Source of the DNA: Chromobacterium phragmitis
Lineage (GTDB): Bacteria; Pseudomonadota; Gammaproteobacteria; Burkholderiales; Chromobacteriaceae
DNA: 64,000 nucleotides
NCBI RefSeq assembly: GCF_003325475.1
Contig: NZ_CP029495.1
Span: 2,418,001-2,482,000, forward strand
Reading direction: 5' to 3'
The translations under genes and the position numbers were made by a program. Below, in pieces: positions 10,006 through 18,768 of the stretch. The notes under the pieces are model-generated. The model saw only the letters and a list, made by a program, of their open reading frames with translations. It ran no database searches and was not told where the DNA came from. Each line of letters starts with the position of its first letter. Position 1 is the stretch's first letter.

Positions 10006-10344
10006 TCAGACCGCGTCGGCGCCGGTTTCGCCGGTGCGGATGCGGATCACCTGCTCCAGGTCGTAGACGAAGATCTTGCCGTCGCCGATTTTGCCGGTGC
10101 GGGCGGATTTCTCGATGGCTTCCACCACCTGGTCCAGCAGCGCGTCGTCGATGGCGATTTCCAGCTTCACCTTGGGCAGGAAGTCGACGACGTATTCGGC
10201 GCCGCGATACAACTCGGTATGGCCTTTCTGGCGGCCGAATCCCTTGACCTCGGATACGGTGACGCCCTGTACGCCGATGGCGGACAGCGCTTCGCGGACT
10301 TCATCAAGCTTGAACGGCTTGATCACTGCGGTGACGAGTTTCAT
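10006..10344 (-). CDS. glnK: PII signalling protein GlnK
   Basis: A 112-residue PII protein. It senses 2-oxoglutarate, ATP and ADP and blocks AmtB when nitrogen is ample. The start MKLVTAVIKPFKLDEV is canonical; an upstream in-frame extension is not family-like. The T-loop is intact, with the uridylylation Tyr51 in TELYRGAEY, and the C-terminal signature VYDLEQVIRIRTGETG is present. The partnership with amtB is conserved across bacteria. Confidence 0.96.
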   Translation of the reverse strand: MKLVTAVIKPFKLDEVREALSAIGVQGVTVSEVKGFGRQKGHTELYRGAEYVVDFLPKVKLEIAIDDALLDQVVEAIEKSARTGKIGDGKIFVYDLEQVIRIRTGETGADAV

Positions 10345-10393
10345 GGCGGCTCCTTCTCGGACGATTGACAGATGGTTCTGCTGCGGATGGTCA

Positions 10394-10409
10394 TGCAGGA
10401 ATCGTGCCA
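10394..10409 (-). promoter_or_regulatory. Sigma-54 (RpoN) promoter of glnK-amtB
   Basis: On the minus strand the sequence reads TGGCACGATTCCTGCA. This matches the RpoN consensus TGGCACG-N4-TTGCA at all positions but one (CTGC for TTGC), with exact -24/-12 spacing. It sits 50 bases upstream of the glnK ATG. Two NtrC-type palindromes lie further upstream. Confidence 0.8.
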
Positions 10410-10470
10410 GCCCGCGATGGGCGTTCTCTGAATTGTGATGCACTGCAAAAAATGGCGCGCTGTCCATTCA

Positions 10471-10520
10471 GGCACTTTCCTTGTGCATGGCGGCTGTTTA
10501 TGCTGCACAACTTTGGTGCA
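10471..10520. promoter_or_regulatory. Two tandem NtrC enhancer sites upstream of glnK-amtB
   Basis: Two copies of the NtrC-type palindrome GCAC-N7-GTGC are present. One is TGCACAACTTTGGTGCA at 10504-10520, a full match to the TGCAC-N7-GTGCA form. The other is at 10472-10486 (GCACTTTCCTTGTGC). Their centres are 33 bases apart, about three helical turns, and they lie roughly 70-120 bases upstream of the sigma-54 promoter, as expected for an enhancer. Confidence 0.75.
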
Positions 10521-10639
10521 TTGCTGCGATGCGACATGTCTTTGTGCTGGCGATGGCCGCGCGGACAGGAAATGCGGGAGCGCGAAGGCGCTTTTTGCTA
10601 AACTCGGCTGGATATCCAGACACTGCGGGAGCCGCGACC

Positions 10640-10927
10640 ATGTTGAGCCAGAAACTGTTTGAAGAGATCAGCGCCAAGATCGGCGAGACTATCGCCGCCA
10701 GCCCGGCCAAGGACATCGAAAAGAACGTGCGTGCGATGATGGCTTCCACCTTCGCCAAGATGGATCTGGTCACCCGCGAGGAATTCGACGTGCAGCAGGC
10801 GGTGCTGGCGCGCACCCGCGAGAAGCTGGCCGCGCTGGAGACGCGCCTGTCCCGCCTGGAGGCGGAGCTGTTTCCCGAGGAGACGGCCGCCAAGGTGGAA
10901 GAGCAGTCCGAACTCGGCCATTCCTGA
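10640..10927 (+). CDS. ubiK: Ubiquinone biosynthesis accessory factor (BMFP/YqiC family)
   Basis: A 95-residue helical protein starting MLSQKLFEEISAKI with a C-terminal coiled coil (ALETRLSRLEAELF). It belongs to the YqiC/UbiK family, which assists the aerobic ubiquinone biosynthesis complex and binds membranes. I chose the ATG at 10640 because the upstream extension is not family-like. comM begins 5 bases after the stop, an arrangement often seen in betaproteobacteria near glnK-amtB. Confidence 0.88.
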   Translation: MLSQKLFEEISAKIGETIAASPAKDIEKNVRAMMASTFAKMDLVTREEFDVQQAVLARTREKLAALETRLSRLEAELFPEETAAKVEEQSELGHS

Positions 10928-10932
10928 GCGCC

Positions 10933-12438
10933 ATGACGCTGGCGGTGGTGGCGAGCAGGGCGTTGTCCGGGCTTGACGCCCCGGAGGTGGCCGTCGAGGT
11001 CCACCTCGCCAACGGCCTGCCCGCCTTCAATATCGTCGGGCTGCCCGACACCGAGGTGAAGGAAAGCCGGGATCGAGTCCGTGCCGCCATTCTCACTTCC
11101 GGTTTCGAGTTTCCCGCCCGCAAGATCACCGTCAATCTGGCTCCGGCCGACCTGCCCAAGGATTCCGGCCGCTTCGACCTCCCCATCGCCATCGGCATCC
11201 TGCTGGCTTCCGGCCAGGTCAAGAATGACGACATCTCCCGTTACGAATTCGCCGGCGAGCTGGCGCTCAGCGGCGCAGTGCGCCCGGTGCGCGGCGCGCT
11301 GGCGATGGCCTGCCAGTGCCATGCCGCAGGGCGGGCCTTCGTGCTGCCGGTGGACAGCGCGGCGGAGGCCGCGGTCGTGGGCGGCGCCGCCGTTTACGCG
11401 GTGGCCTCTTTGCCGCAGGCCTGCGCCTTCTTGAATGGCCTGCAGCAGCTGGATCCCTTCGCGGCAAGCGCGGATTCGGCGTTGCCGAACTACCCTGATC
11501 TAGCCGATGTCAAAGGCCAGTCCCTCGCTCGTGGCGCGCTGGAAATCGCCGCCGCCGGCGGGCATAGCTTGCTGTTGATGGGGCCGCCGGGAACCGGAAA
11601 GTCCATGCTGGCTGCCAGGCTGCCGGGTTTGTTGCCCGGCTTGTCGGAGCGGGAGGCGCTGGAGAGCGCGGCGGTGCAGTCATTGGGCTCGCAGGGCTTC
11701 CAGGCGGGACGTTGGCGGGTCCGCCCCTTCAGAGCGCCGCACCATACCGCTTCCGCGGTCGCCCTGGTCGGCGGCGGCAGCGATCCCAGGCCGGGCGAGA
11801 TCAGCCTGGCGCACCACGGAGTGCTGTTTCTGGACGAGCTGCCGGAGTTCGACCGCAAGGTGCTGGAAGTGCTGCGCGAACCGCTGGAAAGCGGCGTGAT
11901 CCATATCTCGCGCGCCGCCAGGCAGGCGAGTTTTCCGGCGCGCTTCCAGTTGGTGGCGGCGATGAATCCCTGCCCCTGCGGTTATCACGGCCATCCTTCG
12001 GGGCGCTGCCAGTGCACGCCCGAGCAGATGGCGAGATATAGGGGTAAAATCTCCGGCCCCTTGCTGGATCGGATCGACCTGCAGGTGGAGGTGCCGGCGC
12101 TGACGGCGGAAGAGCTGCAAGGCTCGGCTCCGGGCGAGGCCAGCGAGCCGGTCCGTTCCCGGGTGTTGCGGGCGCGCGAGCGCCAGCTGTCGCGGCAAGG
12201 CATGCTGAACGCCGTTTTGCAGGGCGCCGAGCTGGATCGGCATTGCGGCGGCGATGGGCAGGCGCTGGAGGTGCTGGCCAAGGCATTGCAACAACTTGGC
12301 TTGTCGGCGCGCGCGTATCATCGGATACTGCGGGTTTCGCGCACCATAGCCGATTTGCAGGGCGTGGAAACGATAAGCCGCAACCATGTATTGCAGGCGA
12401 TCCAGCTCAGGCGCGCCATGCAAGGCAGTGCCGGATAG
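10933..12438 (+). CDS. comM: YifB/ComM family AAA+ ATPase (Mg-chelatase-like)
   Basis: A 501-residue protein. ComM is a hexameric helicase that promotes branch migration during natural transformation. The N-terminal ChlI-like domain (about residues 20-140) is followed by the AAA+ core with Walker A GPPGTGKS (about 217-224) and a Walker B-like LFLDELPEF. A NPCPCGYHGHP zinc-type segment and a C-terminal lid complete it. Its presence is compatible with DNA-uptake ability but does not prove it. Confidence 0.93.
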   Translation: MTLAVVASRALSGLDAPEVAVEVHLANGLPAFNIVGLPDTEVKESRDRVRAAILTSGFEFPARKITVNLAPADLPKDSGRFDLPIAIGILLASGQVKNDDISRYEFAGELALSGAVRPVRGALAMACQCHAAGRAFVLPVDSAAEAAVVGGAAVYAVASLPQACAFLNGLQQLDPFAASADSALPNYPDLADVKGQSLARGALEIAAAGGHSLLLMGPPGTGKSMLAARLPGLLPGLSEREALESAAVQSLGSQGFQAGRWRVRPFRAPHHTASAVALVGGGSDPRPGEISLAHHGVLFLDELPEFDRKVLEVLREPLESGVIHISRAARQASFPARFQLVAAMNPCPCGYHGHPSGRCQCTPEQMARYRGKISGPLLDRIDLQVEVPALTAEELQGSAPGEASEPVRSRVLRARERQLSRQGMLNAVLQGAELDRHCGGDGQALEVLAKALQQLGLSARAYHRILRVSRTIADLQGVETISRNHVLQAIQLRRAMQGSAG

Positions 12439-12496
12439 AACTCATATAAACCCGGGCGGCGTGATCGCCGTCCGACAGACATAGCGGTAGTGGTGA

Positions 12497-13243
12497 ATGG
12501 CTAATCGAGACCTGAAAAACTCCTCCCGGCCGTCGCGCGGGCGCGGCAACTCTTCTTCGTCGCGCGGTGGCGGCGGCATGATGGCGGGCATCATCATCGG
12601 CCTGATCGTCGGCGTGGCGGTGGCGGTGGGGTTGGCGATGTATCTGAACCGATCGCCGGTCACGTTCCAGACCAAGAACGAGCGCAAAGCAGAGACGCCG
12701 CAGCCGCCGACCGAGCTGCTGGCGCCGGGGACCCGCATTTCCGATGCCGCCTCTGCCGCCGCGCCGGCGGCGCAGCCGGCGCCGGTTCCTCCGTCCCAGC
12801 CCCAGGCCACGCTGGACTCCGGTCAGTCCGCGCCGCCGCCGGCTGACAGCCATGGAGCCAAGCCCAAGCCCGCGCCGCAGGCTCAGGCCAAGGGCGGCAA
12901 GGAAGAGCAGCGCTTCGATTTCTACAAGATACTGCCGGGCCAGGTGGACGCGGTGACGTCCGACGCCAAGTCCGGCCGGCCGGGGGAACCTTCGGCATCG
13001 GCGCCTGCCAAAAAAGTTTATCTGCAGTTGGGCGCATTCCAGAATCAGGACGAGGCCGACAATCTGAAGGCGAAGCTGGCTCTGCTGGGGGTGGAGGCCA
13101 AGATCCAGTCGGTCAATGTGCCGGACAAGGGGATGGTGCATCGCGTCCGGGTCGGTCCGCTGAGCCGTCAGGACGATGTGGACCGCCTGCGCGCGCAACT
13201 GAAACAAGACGGCATCAGCGCCAATGTGGTGAAGGCCGAATAA
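12497..13243 (+). CDS. SPOR-domain membrane protein (FtsN-like)
   Basis: A 248-residue protein with a basic, Ser/Arg-rich cytoplasmic tail (about residues 1-25) and one transmembrane helix (about 30-48). A long Pro/Ala-rich periplasmic linker follows, then a C-terminal SPOR domain (about 170-245, beginning KVYLQLGAFQNQDEADNLKAK). SPOR domains bind denuded septal peptidoglycan, so the topology fits a divisome protein such as FtsN. The start is the ATG at 12497. dsbA follows 29 bases later, so the two may be co-transcribed. Confidence 0.85.
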   Translation: MANRDLKNSSRPSRGRGNSSSSRGGGGMMAGIIIGLIVGVAVAVGLAMYLNRSPVTFQTKNERKAETPQPPTELLAPGTRISDAASAAAPAAQPAPVPPSQPQATLDSGQSAPPPADSHGAKPKPAPQAQAKGGKEEQRFDFYKILPGQVDAVTSDAKSGRPGEPSASAPAKKVYLQLGAFQNQDEADNLKAKLALLGVEAKIQSVNVPDKGMVHRVRVGPLSRQDDVDRLRAQLKQDGISANVVKAE

Positions 13244-13272
13244 ATCGAACCCTTATTTAACGGGAAAACAAG

Positions 13273-13884
13273 ATGAAGAAATGGTTGCTGTTGGTAATGC
13301 TGGCGGTCAGCGGCATGGCGAATGCCGCTATCCAGTTGGGCAAGGATTACACCATGCTGAGCACGCCTCAGCCGGTCGCCGATCCCAAGAAGGTGGAAGT
13401 GATCGAGTTCTTTTCCTACCATTGCATCCATTGCTATGACGATGATCCGGCCTTCAACGCCTGGGCCAAGGCGCAGCCGGCCGACGTAAGCTTCCGCAAG
13501 GAGCAGATCGTGTGGCAGAAGTCGATGGAGGGCTTCGCGCGCATGTTCGCCACTTTCAACGCCACCGGCACTTTCGACAAGCTGCACCGCGCCGCTTTCG
13601 AAGCGCAGATCAAGCAGCGCGTGGATCTGTCCAAGCCGGACCAGTTCGCTAGCTGGATCAAGCAACAAAAGGGCGTGGACAGCGCCAAGCTGCTGCAGAC
13701 CTACAACTCTTTCGGCATCAACGCCCAGGTGGCGCGCGCGAGCAAGATCACCCGCGACTACCAGATCCAGGGCACGCCGACCGTGATCGTCAACGGCAAG
13801 TACGTGGTGGTGACCGCGACGCCGGAGCGGATGATCCAGGTGATGAACGAGCTGGTGGCCAAGGCCCGCGCAGAGAAGAAGTAA
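13273..13884 (+). CDS. dsbA: Periplasmic thiol:disulfide oxidoreductase DsbA
   Basis: A 203-residue protein with a signal peptide (about residues 1-18) and a thioredoxin fold carrying a DsbA helical insert. The active site is C51-I-H-C54, in FFSYHCIHCYDDDP. The canonical DsbA dipeptide is Pro-His (CPHC); Ile-His here could shift the redox potential. The cis-Pro loop (GTPTVIVNGKY) is present. It introduces disulfides in exported proteins and is followed by a strong terminator. Confidence 0.93.
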   Translation: MKKWLLLVMLAVSGMANAAIQLGKDYTMLSTPQPVADPKKVEVIEFFSYHCIHCYDDDPAFNAWAKAQPADVSFRKEQIVWQKSMEGFARMFATFNATGTFDKLHRAAFEAQIKQRVDLSKPDQFASWIKQQKGVDSAKLLQTYNSFGINAQVARASKITRDYQIQGTPTVIVNGKYVVVTATPERMIQVMNELVAKARAEKK

Positions 13885-13901
13885 AGCGGCCAGCTCATGC
13901 G

Positions 13902-13926
13902 AAAGGCGGCGAGAGCCGCCTTTTTT
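13902..13926 (+). terminator. Rho-independent terminator after dsbA
   Basis: Stem AAAGGCGGC / GCCGCCTTT with a GAGA loop and a T-run. Confidence 0.9.
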
Positions 13927-13990
13927 GTTGGCGAGTCGTGGATTTTGAATGGCGGAGGATGCCGCTTTGTCATTTTGATGTAAAAAGTTC

Positions 13991-14019
13991 TTGACGCGCT
14001 TTCGTCTTTGTCTTAATAT
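13991..14019 (+). promoter_or_regulatory. Sigma-70 promoter of the initiator tRNA gene
   Basis: TTGACG (13991-13996), a 17-base spacer and TAATAT (14014-14019) give a near-consensus sigma-70 promoter. The -10 element ends 13 bases before the first base of the tRNA. Confidence 0.85.
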
Positions 14020-14032
14020 GCAACCTCTCTGA

Positions 14033-14109
<77 letters not shown>

Positions 14110-14116
14110 AATACAG

Positions 14117-14148
14117 AAAAGCCGAATCAAAACGATTCGGCTTTTTTC
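14117..14148 (+). terminator. Rho-independent terminator after tRNA-fMet
   Basis: Stem AAAAGCCGAATC / GATTCGGCTTTTTT with an AAAAC loop, 7 bases after the tRNA end. Confidence 0.93.
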
Positions 14149-14816
14149 GTTTCTCGGCGCGCCATCGCGTATTCGATGCAATCAGGCAGTTTTCTTTTGC
14201 ACGCTGATTTTTTCAAGCAGGTTTTTATCAGGACAGAAATATTTTTTGTAACGGATTGCAATGACTTTCATGACTTGGTCATCTCAATGCCTTTGTCCTA
14301 AGTGGTTGTCTCTTCGATGGAATCCCGCGGCGATTGTCCTTGATCCCTGTCAATTGAATGGCATATTCGGTGACGGGTGGATTTTGACGAGGATCAAGAC
14401 TCTTGAAATCTTGGCTGGAACTGTTTTTAATACGCCCCGCCCGCTGTCATTGCTGCGACGATTTGCCGCAGATGTCGCCGCGGCGGGCGCAGATGTTAGT
14501 GTTTGCCGAAATCCTGTCTTCCCGCGCCGCGCATGGCGTTTCACTCGGACAGTGAACTTTCTGCTGTCACCTCATCGTCCGGAAACGATTGTGGAGTCGT
14601 TTCCAGTCCCGCTGGGCAGTCGTTGCCGGCAGGGTCGATCGCGGCAAGCCCGCGAGCTCTAAATTTCTGGTTTGGCCAGGATTCGTCATGCCGGCAAGGT
14701 TGCCCCGGCACGGCGGCTATCCTGCGGGAAACTGTTTTCTTGGCGTTGGAGCGAGGCTCGCAACGCCTGTCGCGCATCCGCGCGCCAAAGGATTTTTTAA
14801 CCTGAAAAGTCGTAAG
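14149..14816. other. Long non-coding leader region upstream of cyoA
   Basis: About 670 bases without a credible gene; the open frames here lack homology-like features and ribosome sites. It contains TTGATCCCTGTCAA at 14340-14353. This matches the FNR/ANR half-site consensus TTGAT-N4-ATCAA at nine of ten positions and could make cyo oxygen-responsive. The site is about 465 bases from the cyoA start, so the operon would need a long leader. I could not locate a clear promoter. Confidence 0.4.
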
Positions 14817-15758
14817 ATGAGAAACCATAGACCCTCCCGCCTGATGCGGGGGCTGGCGCCTGTGGTGATCGCCCTGCTGTCGGGATGCCAAGGCGGCATT
14901 CTCGATCCCAAGGGCCAGATCGCCGCGGAGCAGAAGTCCCTGATCCTGACGGCAACCGCGCTGATGCTGCTGGTGGTCATCCCGGTGATCGTGATGACCT
15001 TGGTCTTCGCCTGGAAGTACCGCGCCGGCAACAAGGAAGCCGCCTACGAGCCGAAATGGTCGCACTCGACCAAGATCGAGATCGTGGTATGGCTGATCCC
15101 CTGCATCATCATCGCCTTCCTGGCGACGCTGACCTGGAAGAGCACCCACAAGCTCGATCCTTATCGTCCGCTTGAGTCGGACAAGAAGGCGATCCAAGTG
15201 CAGGTGGTGGCGCTGAACTGGAAATGGTTATTCATCTACCCCGAGCAGCAAATCGCTTCCGTCAATGAGCTGGTATTCCCGGCCGATACGCCGGTGAGCT
15301 TCAAGATCACTTCCGACGCGGCGATGAACTCGTTCTTCATTCCGCAGCTGGGCGGCCAGATCTACGCGATGGCCGGCATGCAGACCCAGTTGCACTTGAT
15401 CGCCAACGAGCCTGGCACCTACAAGGGCTTCTCCGCCAACTACAGCGGCGCGGGCTTCTCCGGCATGAAGTTCAATGCCGTCGCCACCAAGACCCCGGCC
15501 GAGTTCGACGCCTGGGTGGCCAAGGCCAAGGCTTCCGGACAAGCGTTGGACGCGCCTGCGTACCTGAAGTTGCTCAAGCCTAGCGAAAACAATGCGGTGG
15601 AATACTACGCGTCGACCACGCCGTACCTGTTCGAGGCCGTGCAGCACAAATACATGGCTGCTCGCCCGTCGCTGGCCGACAGCGACGACGCCATCAAACT
15701 GGCCAAAATGACCAAAGAATTATGCGCCGCGATCACCCCGACGGTTGTCAAGGAGTAA
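14817..15758 (+). CDS. cyoA: Cytochrome bo3 ubiquinol oxidase subunit II
   Basis: A 313-residue lipoprotein subunit. The signal peptide ends in the lipobox LLSGC (Cys24), followed by two transmembrane helices and a periplasmic cupredoxin domain. The CuA-binding Cys-x3-Cys motif of cytochrome c oxidases is absent, which marks a quinol oxidase rather than an aa3 oxidase. I chose the ATG at 14817 because it places the signal peptide at the N-terminus; longer in-frame starts do not. First gene of cyoABCDE. Confidence 0.94.
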   Translation: MRNHRPSRLMRGLAPVVIALLSGCQGGILDPKGQIAAEQKSLILTATALMLLVVIPVIVMTLVFAWKYRAGNKEAAYEPKWSHSTKIEIVVWLIPCIIIAFLATLTWKSTHKLDPYRPLESDKKAIQVQVVALNWKWLFIYPEQQIASVNELVFPADTPVSFKITSDAAMNSFFIPQLGGQIYAMAGMQTQLHLIANEPGTYKGFSANYSGAGFSGMKFNAVATKTPAEFDAWVAKAKASGQALDAPAYLKLLKPSENNAVEYYASTTPYLFEAVQHKYMAARPSLADSDDAIKLAKMTKELCAAITPTVVKE

Positions 15759-15764
15759 GCATCG

Positions 15765-17807
15765 ATGCTGTTAGGTAAATTGACTCTGGACGCGATCCCG
15801 TTCCATGAGCCCATCATCATGGGGGCGCTGGGCGGCGCCGGCCTGATCGGGCTGATGGTGTTCGCGTTGATCACCAAGTTCGGCAAGTGGGGCTATCTCT
15901 GGAAAGAGTGGCTGACTTCGGTCGATCACAAGAAAATCGGCGTGATGTACATCATCGTCGCCATGATCATGCTGCTGCGCGGCTTCGCCGACGCGCTGAT
16001 GATGCGTACCCAGCTGGCGATGGCCACCGGCGGCGCCCACGGCGTGTTCCCGCCCGAGCACTATGACCAGATCTTCACCGCCCACGGCGTGATCATGATC
16101 ATCTTCATGGCGATGCCGTTCATGACCGGCTTGATGAACATCGTGGTGCCGCTGCAGATCGGCGCCCGCGACGTGGCCTTCCCCTTCCTGAACTCGCTGA
16201 GCTTCTGGCTGCTGGTGTCCGCGGTGATCCTGGTCAACCTGTCGCTGGGCGTGGGCAACTTCGCCCGCACCGGCTGGGTGGCTTATCCGCCGCTGGCCGA
16301 GCTGGGATTCAGCCCTGACGTGGGGGTGGATTACTACATCTGGGCCTTGCAGATATCAGGCATCGGGACGACGCTGACCGCGATCAACTTCCTGGTGACC
16401 GTGATCAAGATGCGCGCCCCGGGCATGAAGCTGATGGACATGCCGATCTTCACCTGGACCTGCACCTGGGCTAACGTGCTGATCGCCACTTCCTTCCCGA
16501 TCCTGACCGGCGCGCTGGCCATGCTGGCGCTGGACCGCTACCTGGACTTCCACTTCTTCACCGCGGAACTGGGCGGCAACGCCATGATGTACCTGAACCT
16601 GTTCTGGGCCTGGGGCCACCCCGAGGTGTACATCCTGGTTCTGCCGGCGTTCGGCATCTTCTCGGAAGTGGTGTCCACTTTCGCCGGCAAGCGCCTGTTC
16701 GGCCACAAGTCCATGATCTACGCCAGCGGCGCGATCTCGGTGCTGGGCTTCATGGTTTGGCTGCACCACTTCTTCACGATGGGCTCCGGCGCCAACGTGA
16801 ACGCGTTCTTCGGCATCGCGACGATGATCATCTCGATCCCGACCGGCGTGAAGCTGTTCAACTGGCTGTTCACCATCTACAAAGGCCGCCTGCGCTTTGA
16901 AACCCCGATCCTGTGGACTTTGGGCTTCATGGTGACCTTCTCCATCGGCGGCATGACCGGCGTGCTGTTGGCCGTGCCGGGCGCTGACTACGTGCTGCAT
17001 AACAGCCTGTTCCTGATCGCCCACTTCCACAACACCATCATCGGCGGCGCCGTGTTCGGCTACCTGGCCGGCGTGTCGTTCTGGTTCCCGAAGGTGTTCG
17101 GCTTCAAGCTGAACGACAAGTTGGGCAAGGCCTCGTTCTGGTTCTGGCAGATCGGCTTCATGTTCGCCTTCATGCCGCTGTACGTGCTGGGCTTCCTGGG
17201 CATGACCCGTCGCCTGAACCACACTGACAACCCGGCCTGGGAGCCGTGGCTGTACATCGCCCTGTTCGGCGCGCTGCTGATCGCCGCCGGCATCGCCTGC
17301 CAGCTGCTGCAGATCGTGGTGAGCATCCGCGATCGCAAGAAACTGGTCGATGAAACCGGCGATCCGTGGAACGGCCACACCCTGGAGTGGTCCACTTCGT
17401 CCCCGGCCCCGTTCTACAACTTCGCCAAGCTGCCGCAGGTGCATGACATCGACGCCTTCACCGACATGAAGGAAAAGGGCATCGCCTACGCCGTGCCGAA
17501 GTCGTACGAACCGATCCACATGCCGCGCAACACCGCAGTCGGCCTGTACATCGGCGGCTTCACCACTGTGCTGGGCTTCGCGCTGATCTGGCACATCTGG
17601 TGGCTGGCGATCGTCGGCCTGGTGGGCGTCGTCGGCTGCATGCTGGCCCGCGCCTACGACAACGATCTGGACTACTACGTGCAGCCGGACGAAGTGGAGG
17701 CGATCGAGCGCGCCCGCTTCGAGAAGCTGGGCATCGACGTCGACAACTACACCGAGCGTGATCCGGCCGAGCCGAAAAAGGCTGCGCGTCCGACCACTAC
17801 CGCGTAA
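15765..17807 (+). CDS. cyoB: Cytochrome bo3 ubiquinol oxidase subunit I
   Basis: The 680-residue catalytic heme-copper subunit, with about 15 predicted helices. It includes the proton-channel/CuB segment WGHPEVYILVLPAFG, the HHFF motif of the CuB ligands, and the HFHNTIIGG segment near the heme ligands. It reduces oxygen to water with electrons from ubiquinol and pumps protons. It lies 6 bases downstream of cyoA. Confidence 0.97.
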   Translation: MLLGKLTLDAIPFHEPIIMGALGGAGLIGLMVFALITKFGKWGYLWKEWLTSVDHKKIGVMYIIVAMIMLLRGFADALMMRTQLAMATGGAHGVFPPEHYDQIFTAHGVIMIIFMAMPFMTGLMNIVVPLQIGARDVAFPFLNSLSFWLLVSAVILVNLSLGVGNFARTGWVAYPPLAELGFSPDVGVDYYIWALQISGIGTTLTAINFLVTVIKMRAPGMKLMDMPIFTWTCTWANVLIATSFPILTGALAMLALDRYLDFHFFTAELGGNAMMYLNLFWAWGHPEVYILVLPAFGIFSEVVSTFAGKRLFGHKSMIYASGAISVLGFMVWLHHFFTMGSGANVNAFFGIATMIISIPTGVKLFNWLFTIYKGRLRFETPILWTLGFMVTFSIGGMTGVLLAVPGADYVLHNSLFLIAHFHNTIIGGAVFGYLAGVSFWFPKVFGFKLNDKLGKASFWFWQIGFMFAFMPLYVLGFLGMTRRLNHTDNPAWEPWLYIALFGALLIAAGIACQLLQIVVSIRDRKKLVDETGDPWNGHTLEWSTSSPAPFYNFAKLPQVHDIDAFTDMKEKGIAYAVPKSYEPIHMPRNTAVGLYIGGFTTVLGFALIWHIWWLAIVGLVGVVGCMLARAYDNDLDYYVQPDEVEAIERARFEKLGIDVDNYTERDPAEPKKAARPTTTA

Positions 17808-17822
17808 CGGGTTGAATCTGAC

Positions 17823-18434
17823 ATGACGACTTATGTAAAAGAAGCGCACGCAGCGCACGACGACCACGAGCACCACGACAGCGGTTCGCAGACCGTCCTG
17901 GGCTTCTGGTTCTACCTGATGACCGACTGCATCCTGTTCGCGACCGCGTTCGCGACCTACGCAGTCCTGTTCCGCAACGTGGCGGAAGGCGTGTCCGGCA
18001 AGGACATCTTCGATCTGCAATACGTGCTGGTGGAAACCGCGGCCCTGCTGTTGTCTTCCATCACCTACGGCTTCGCGCTGATCGCCGGCCAAAAAGGCAA
18101 CAAGTCCGCCGTGCTCGGCTGGCTGGCCGTGACCTTCTTGCTGGGTGCCGCTTTCATCGGGCTGGAAATCAATGAGTTCCACCACTTGATCTCCGAGGGC
18201 CACGGTCCGCAGAAGAGCGCCTTCCTGTCTGCCTTCTTCGGCTTGGTGGGCCTGCATGGCCTGCACGTGACCGCCGGCCTGTTGTGGATGGGCGTGATGA
18301 TGTTCGAAGTGGCAAAGACCGGCCTGACCGGCCGAGCCATGACCCGTCTGAACTGCCTGTCGCTGTTCTGGCACTTCCTCGACATCGTGTGGATCTGCGT
18401 ATTCACCGTCGTCTACCTGAAAGGAGCCATGTGA
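17823..18434 (+). CDS. cyoC: Cytochrome bo3 ubiquinol oxidase subunit III
   Basis: A 203-residue five-helix membrane protein of the heme-copper oxidase subunit III family. Typical stretches are DCILFATAFATYAVL and the final FWHFLDIVWICVFTVVYL. A His-rich N-terminus (about residues 8-20) precedes the first helix. The stop overlaps the cyoD start (ATGTGATG), which indicates translational coupling. Confidence 0.96.
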   Translation: MTTYVKEAHAAHDDHEHHDSGSQTVLGFWFYLMTDCILFATAFATYAVLFRNVAEGVSGKDIFDLQYVLVETAALLLSSITYGFALIAGQKGNKSAVLGWLAVTFLLGAAFIGLEINEFHHLISEGHGPQKSAFLSAFFGLVGLHGLHVTAGLLWMGVMMFEVAKTGLTGRAMTRLNCLSLFWHFLDIVWICVFTVVYLKGAM

Positions 18435-18757
18435 TGAGTCACGCGCATGAACATGAGAACCACGGCAGCGTGAAGAGCTATCTGGTCGGCTTCGCGCTGT
18501 CGGTGATCCTTACCGCGATCCCGTTCTGGATGGTGATGGGCGGCGCCTTCACCAAGCAGGCGACGTTGATCGGCATCCTGGCGTTGGCGGTGGTGCAGAT
18601 CGTGGTGCAGCTGAAGTATTTCCTGCACCTGGAATTCCGCAGCGAGGAGGGCAAACTCAACAGCTTCTCCTTCCTGTTCACCGGCATGGTGATCGCGCTG
18701 CTGGTAGTCCTGTCGATCTGGATCATCTACACCGCCGACGCGCTGATGATGCGCTGA
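18434..18757 (+). CDS. cyoD: Cytochrome bo3 ubiquinol oxidase subunit IV
   Basis: A 107-residue protein with three transmembrane helices and a His-rich N-terminus, matching CyoD. The motif LKYFLHLEF is characteristic of the family. The start is the ATG overlapping the cyoC stop. Confidence 0.95.
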   Translation: MSHAHEHENHGSVKSYLVGFALSVILTAIPFWMVMGGAFTKQATLIGILALAVVQIVVQLKYFLHLEFRSEEGKLNSFSFLFTGMVIALLVVLSIWIIYTADALMMR

Positions 18758-18768
18758 GCGAGGCCGAT

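Noticed and set aside
14261..14662. A 133-codon open frame upstream of cyoA
   Set aside because: It has no domain, poor codon pattern and no conserved-looking segment, and is better read as part of the long leader region.
16356..18374. A 672-codon minus-strand open frame opposite cyoB/cyoC
   Set aside because: Antisense shadow of membrane-protein genes. The translation is His/Gln/Glu-rich with no recognisable fold, while cyoB and cyoC are unambiguous.
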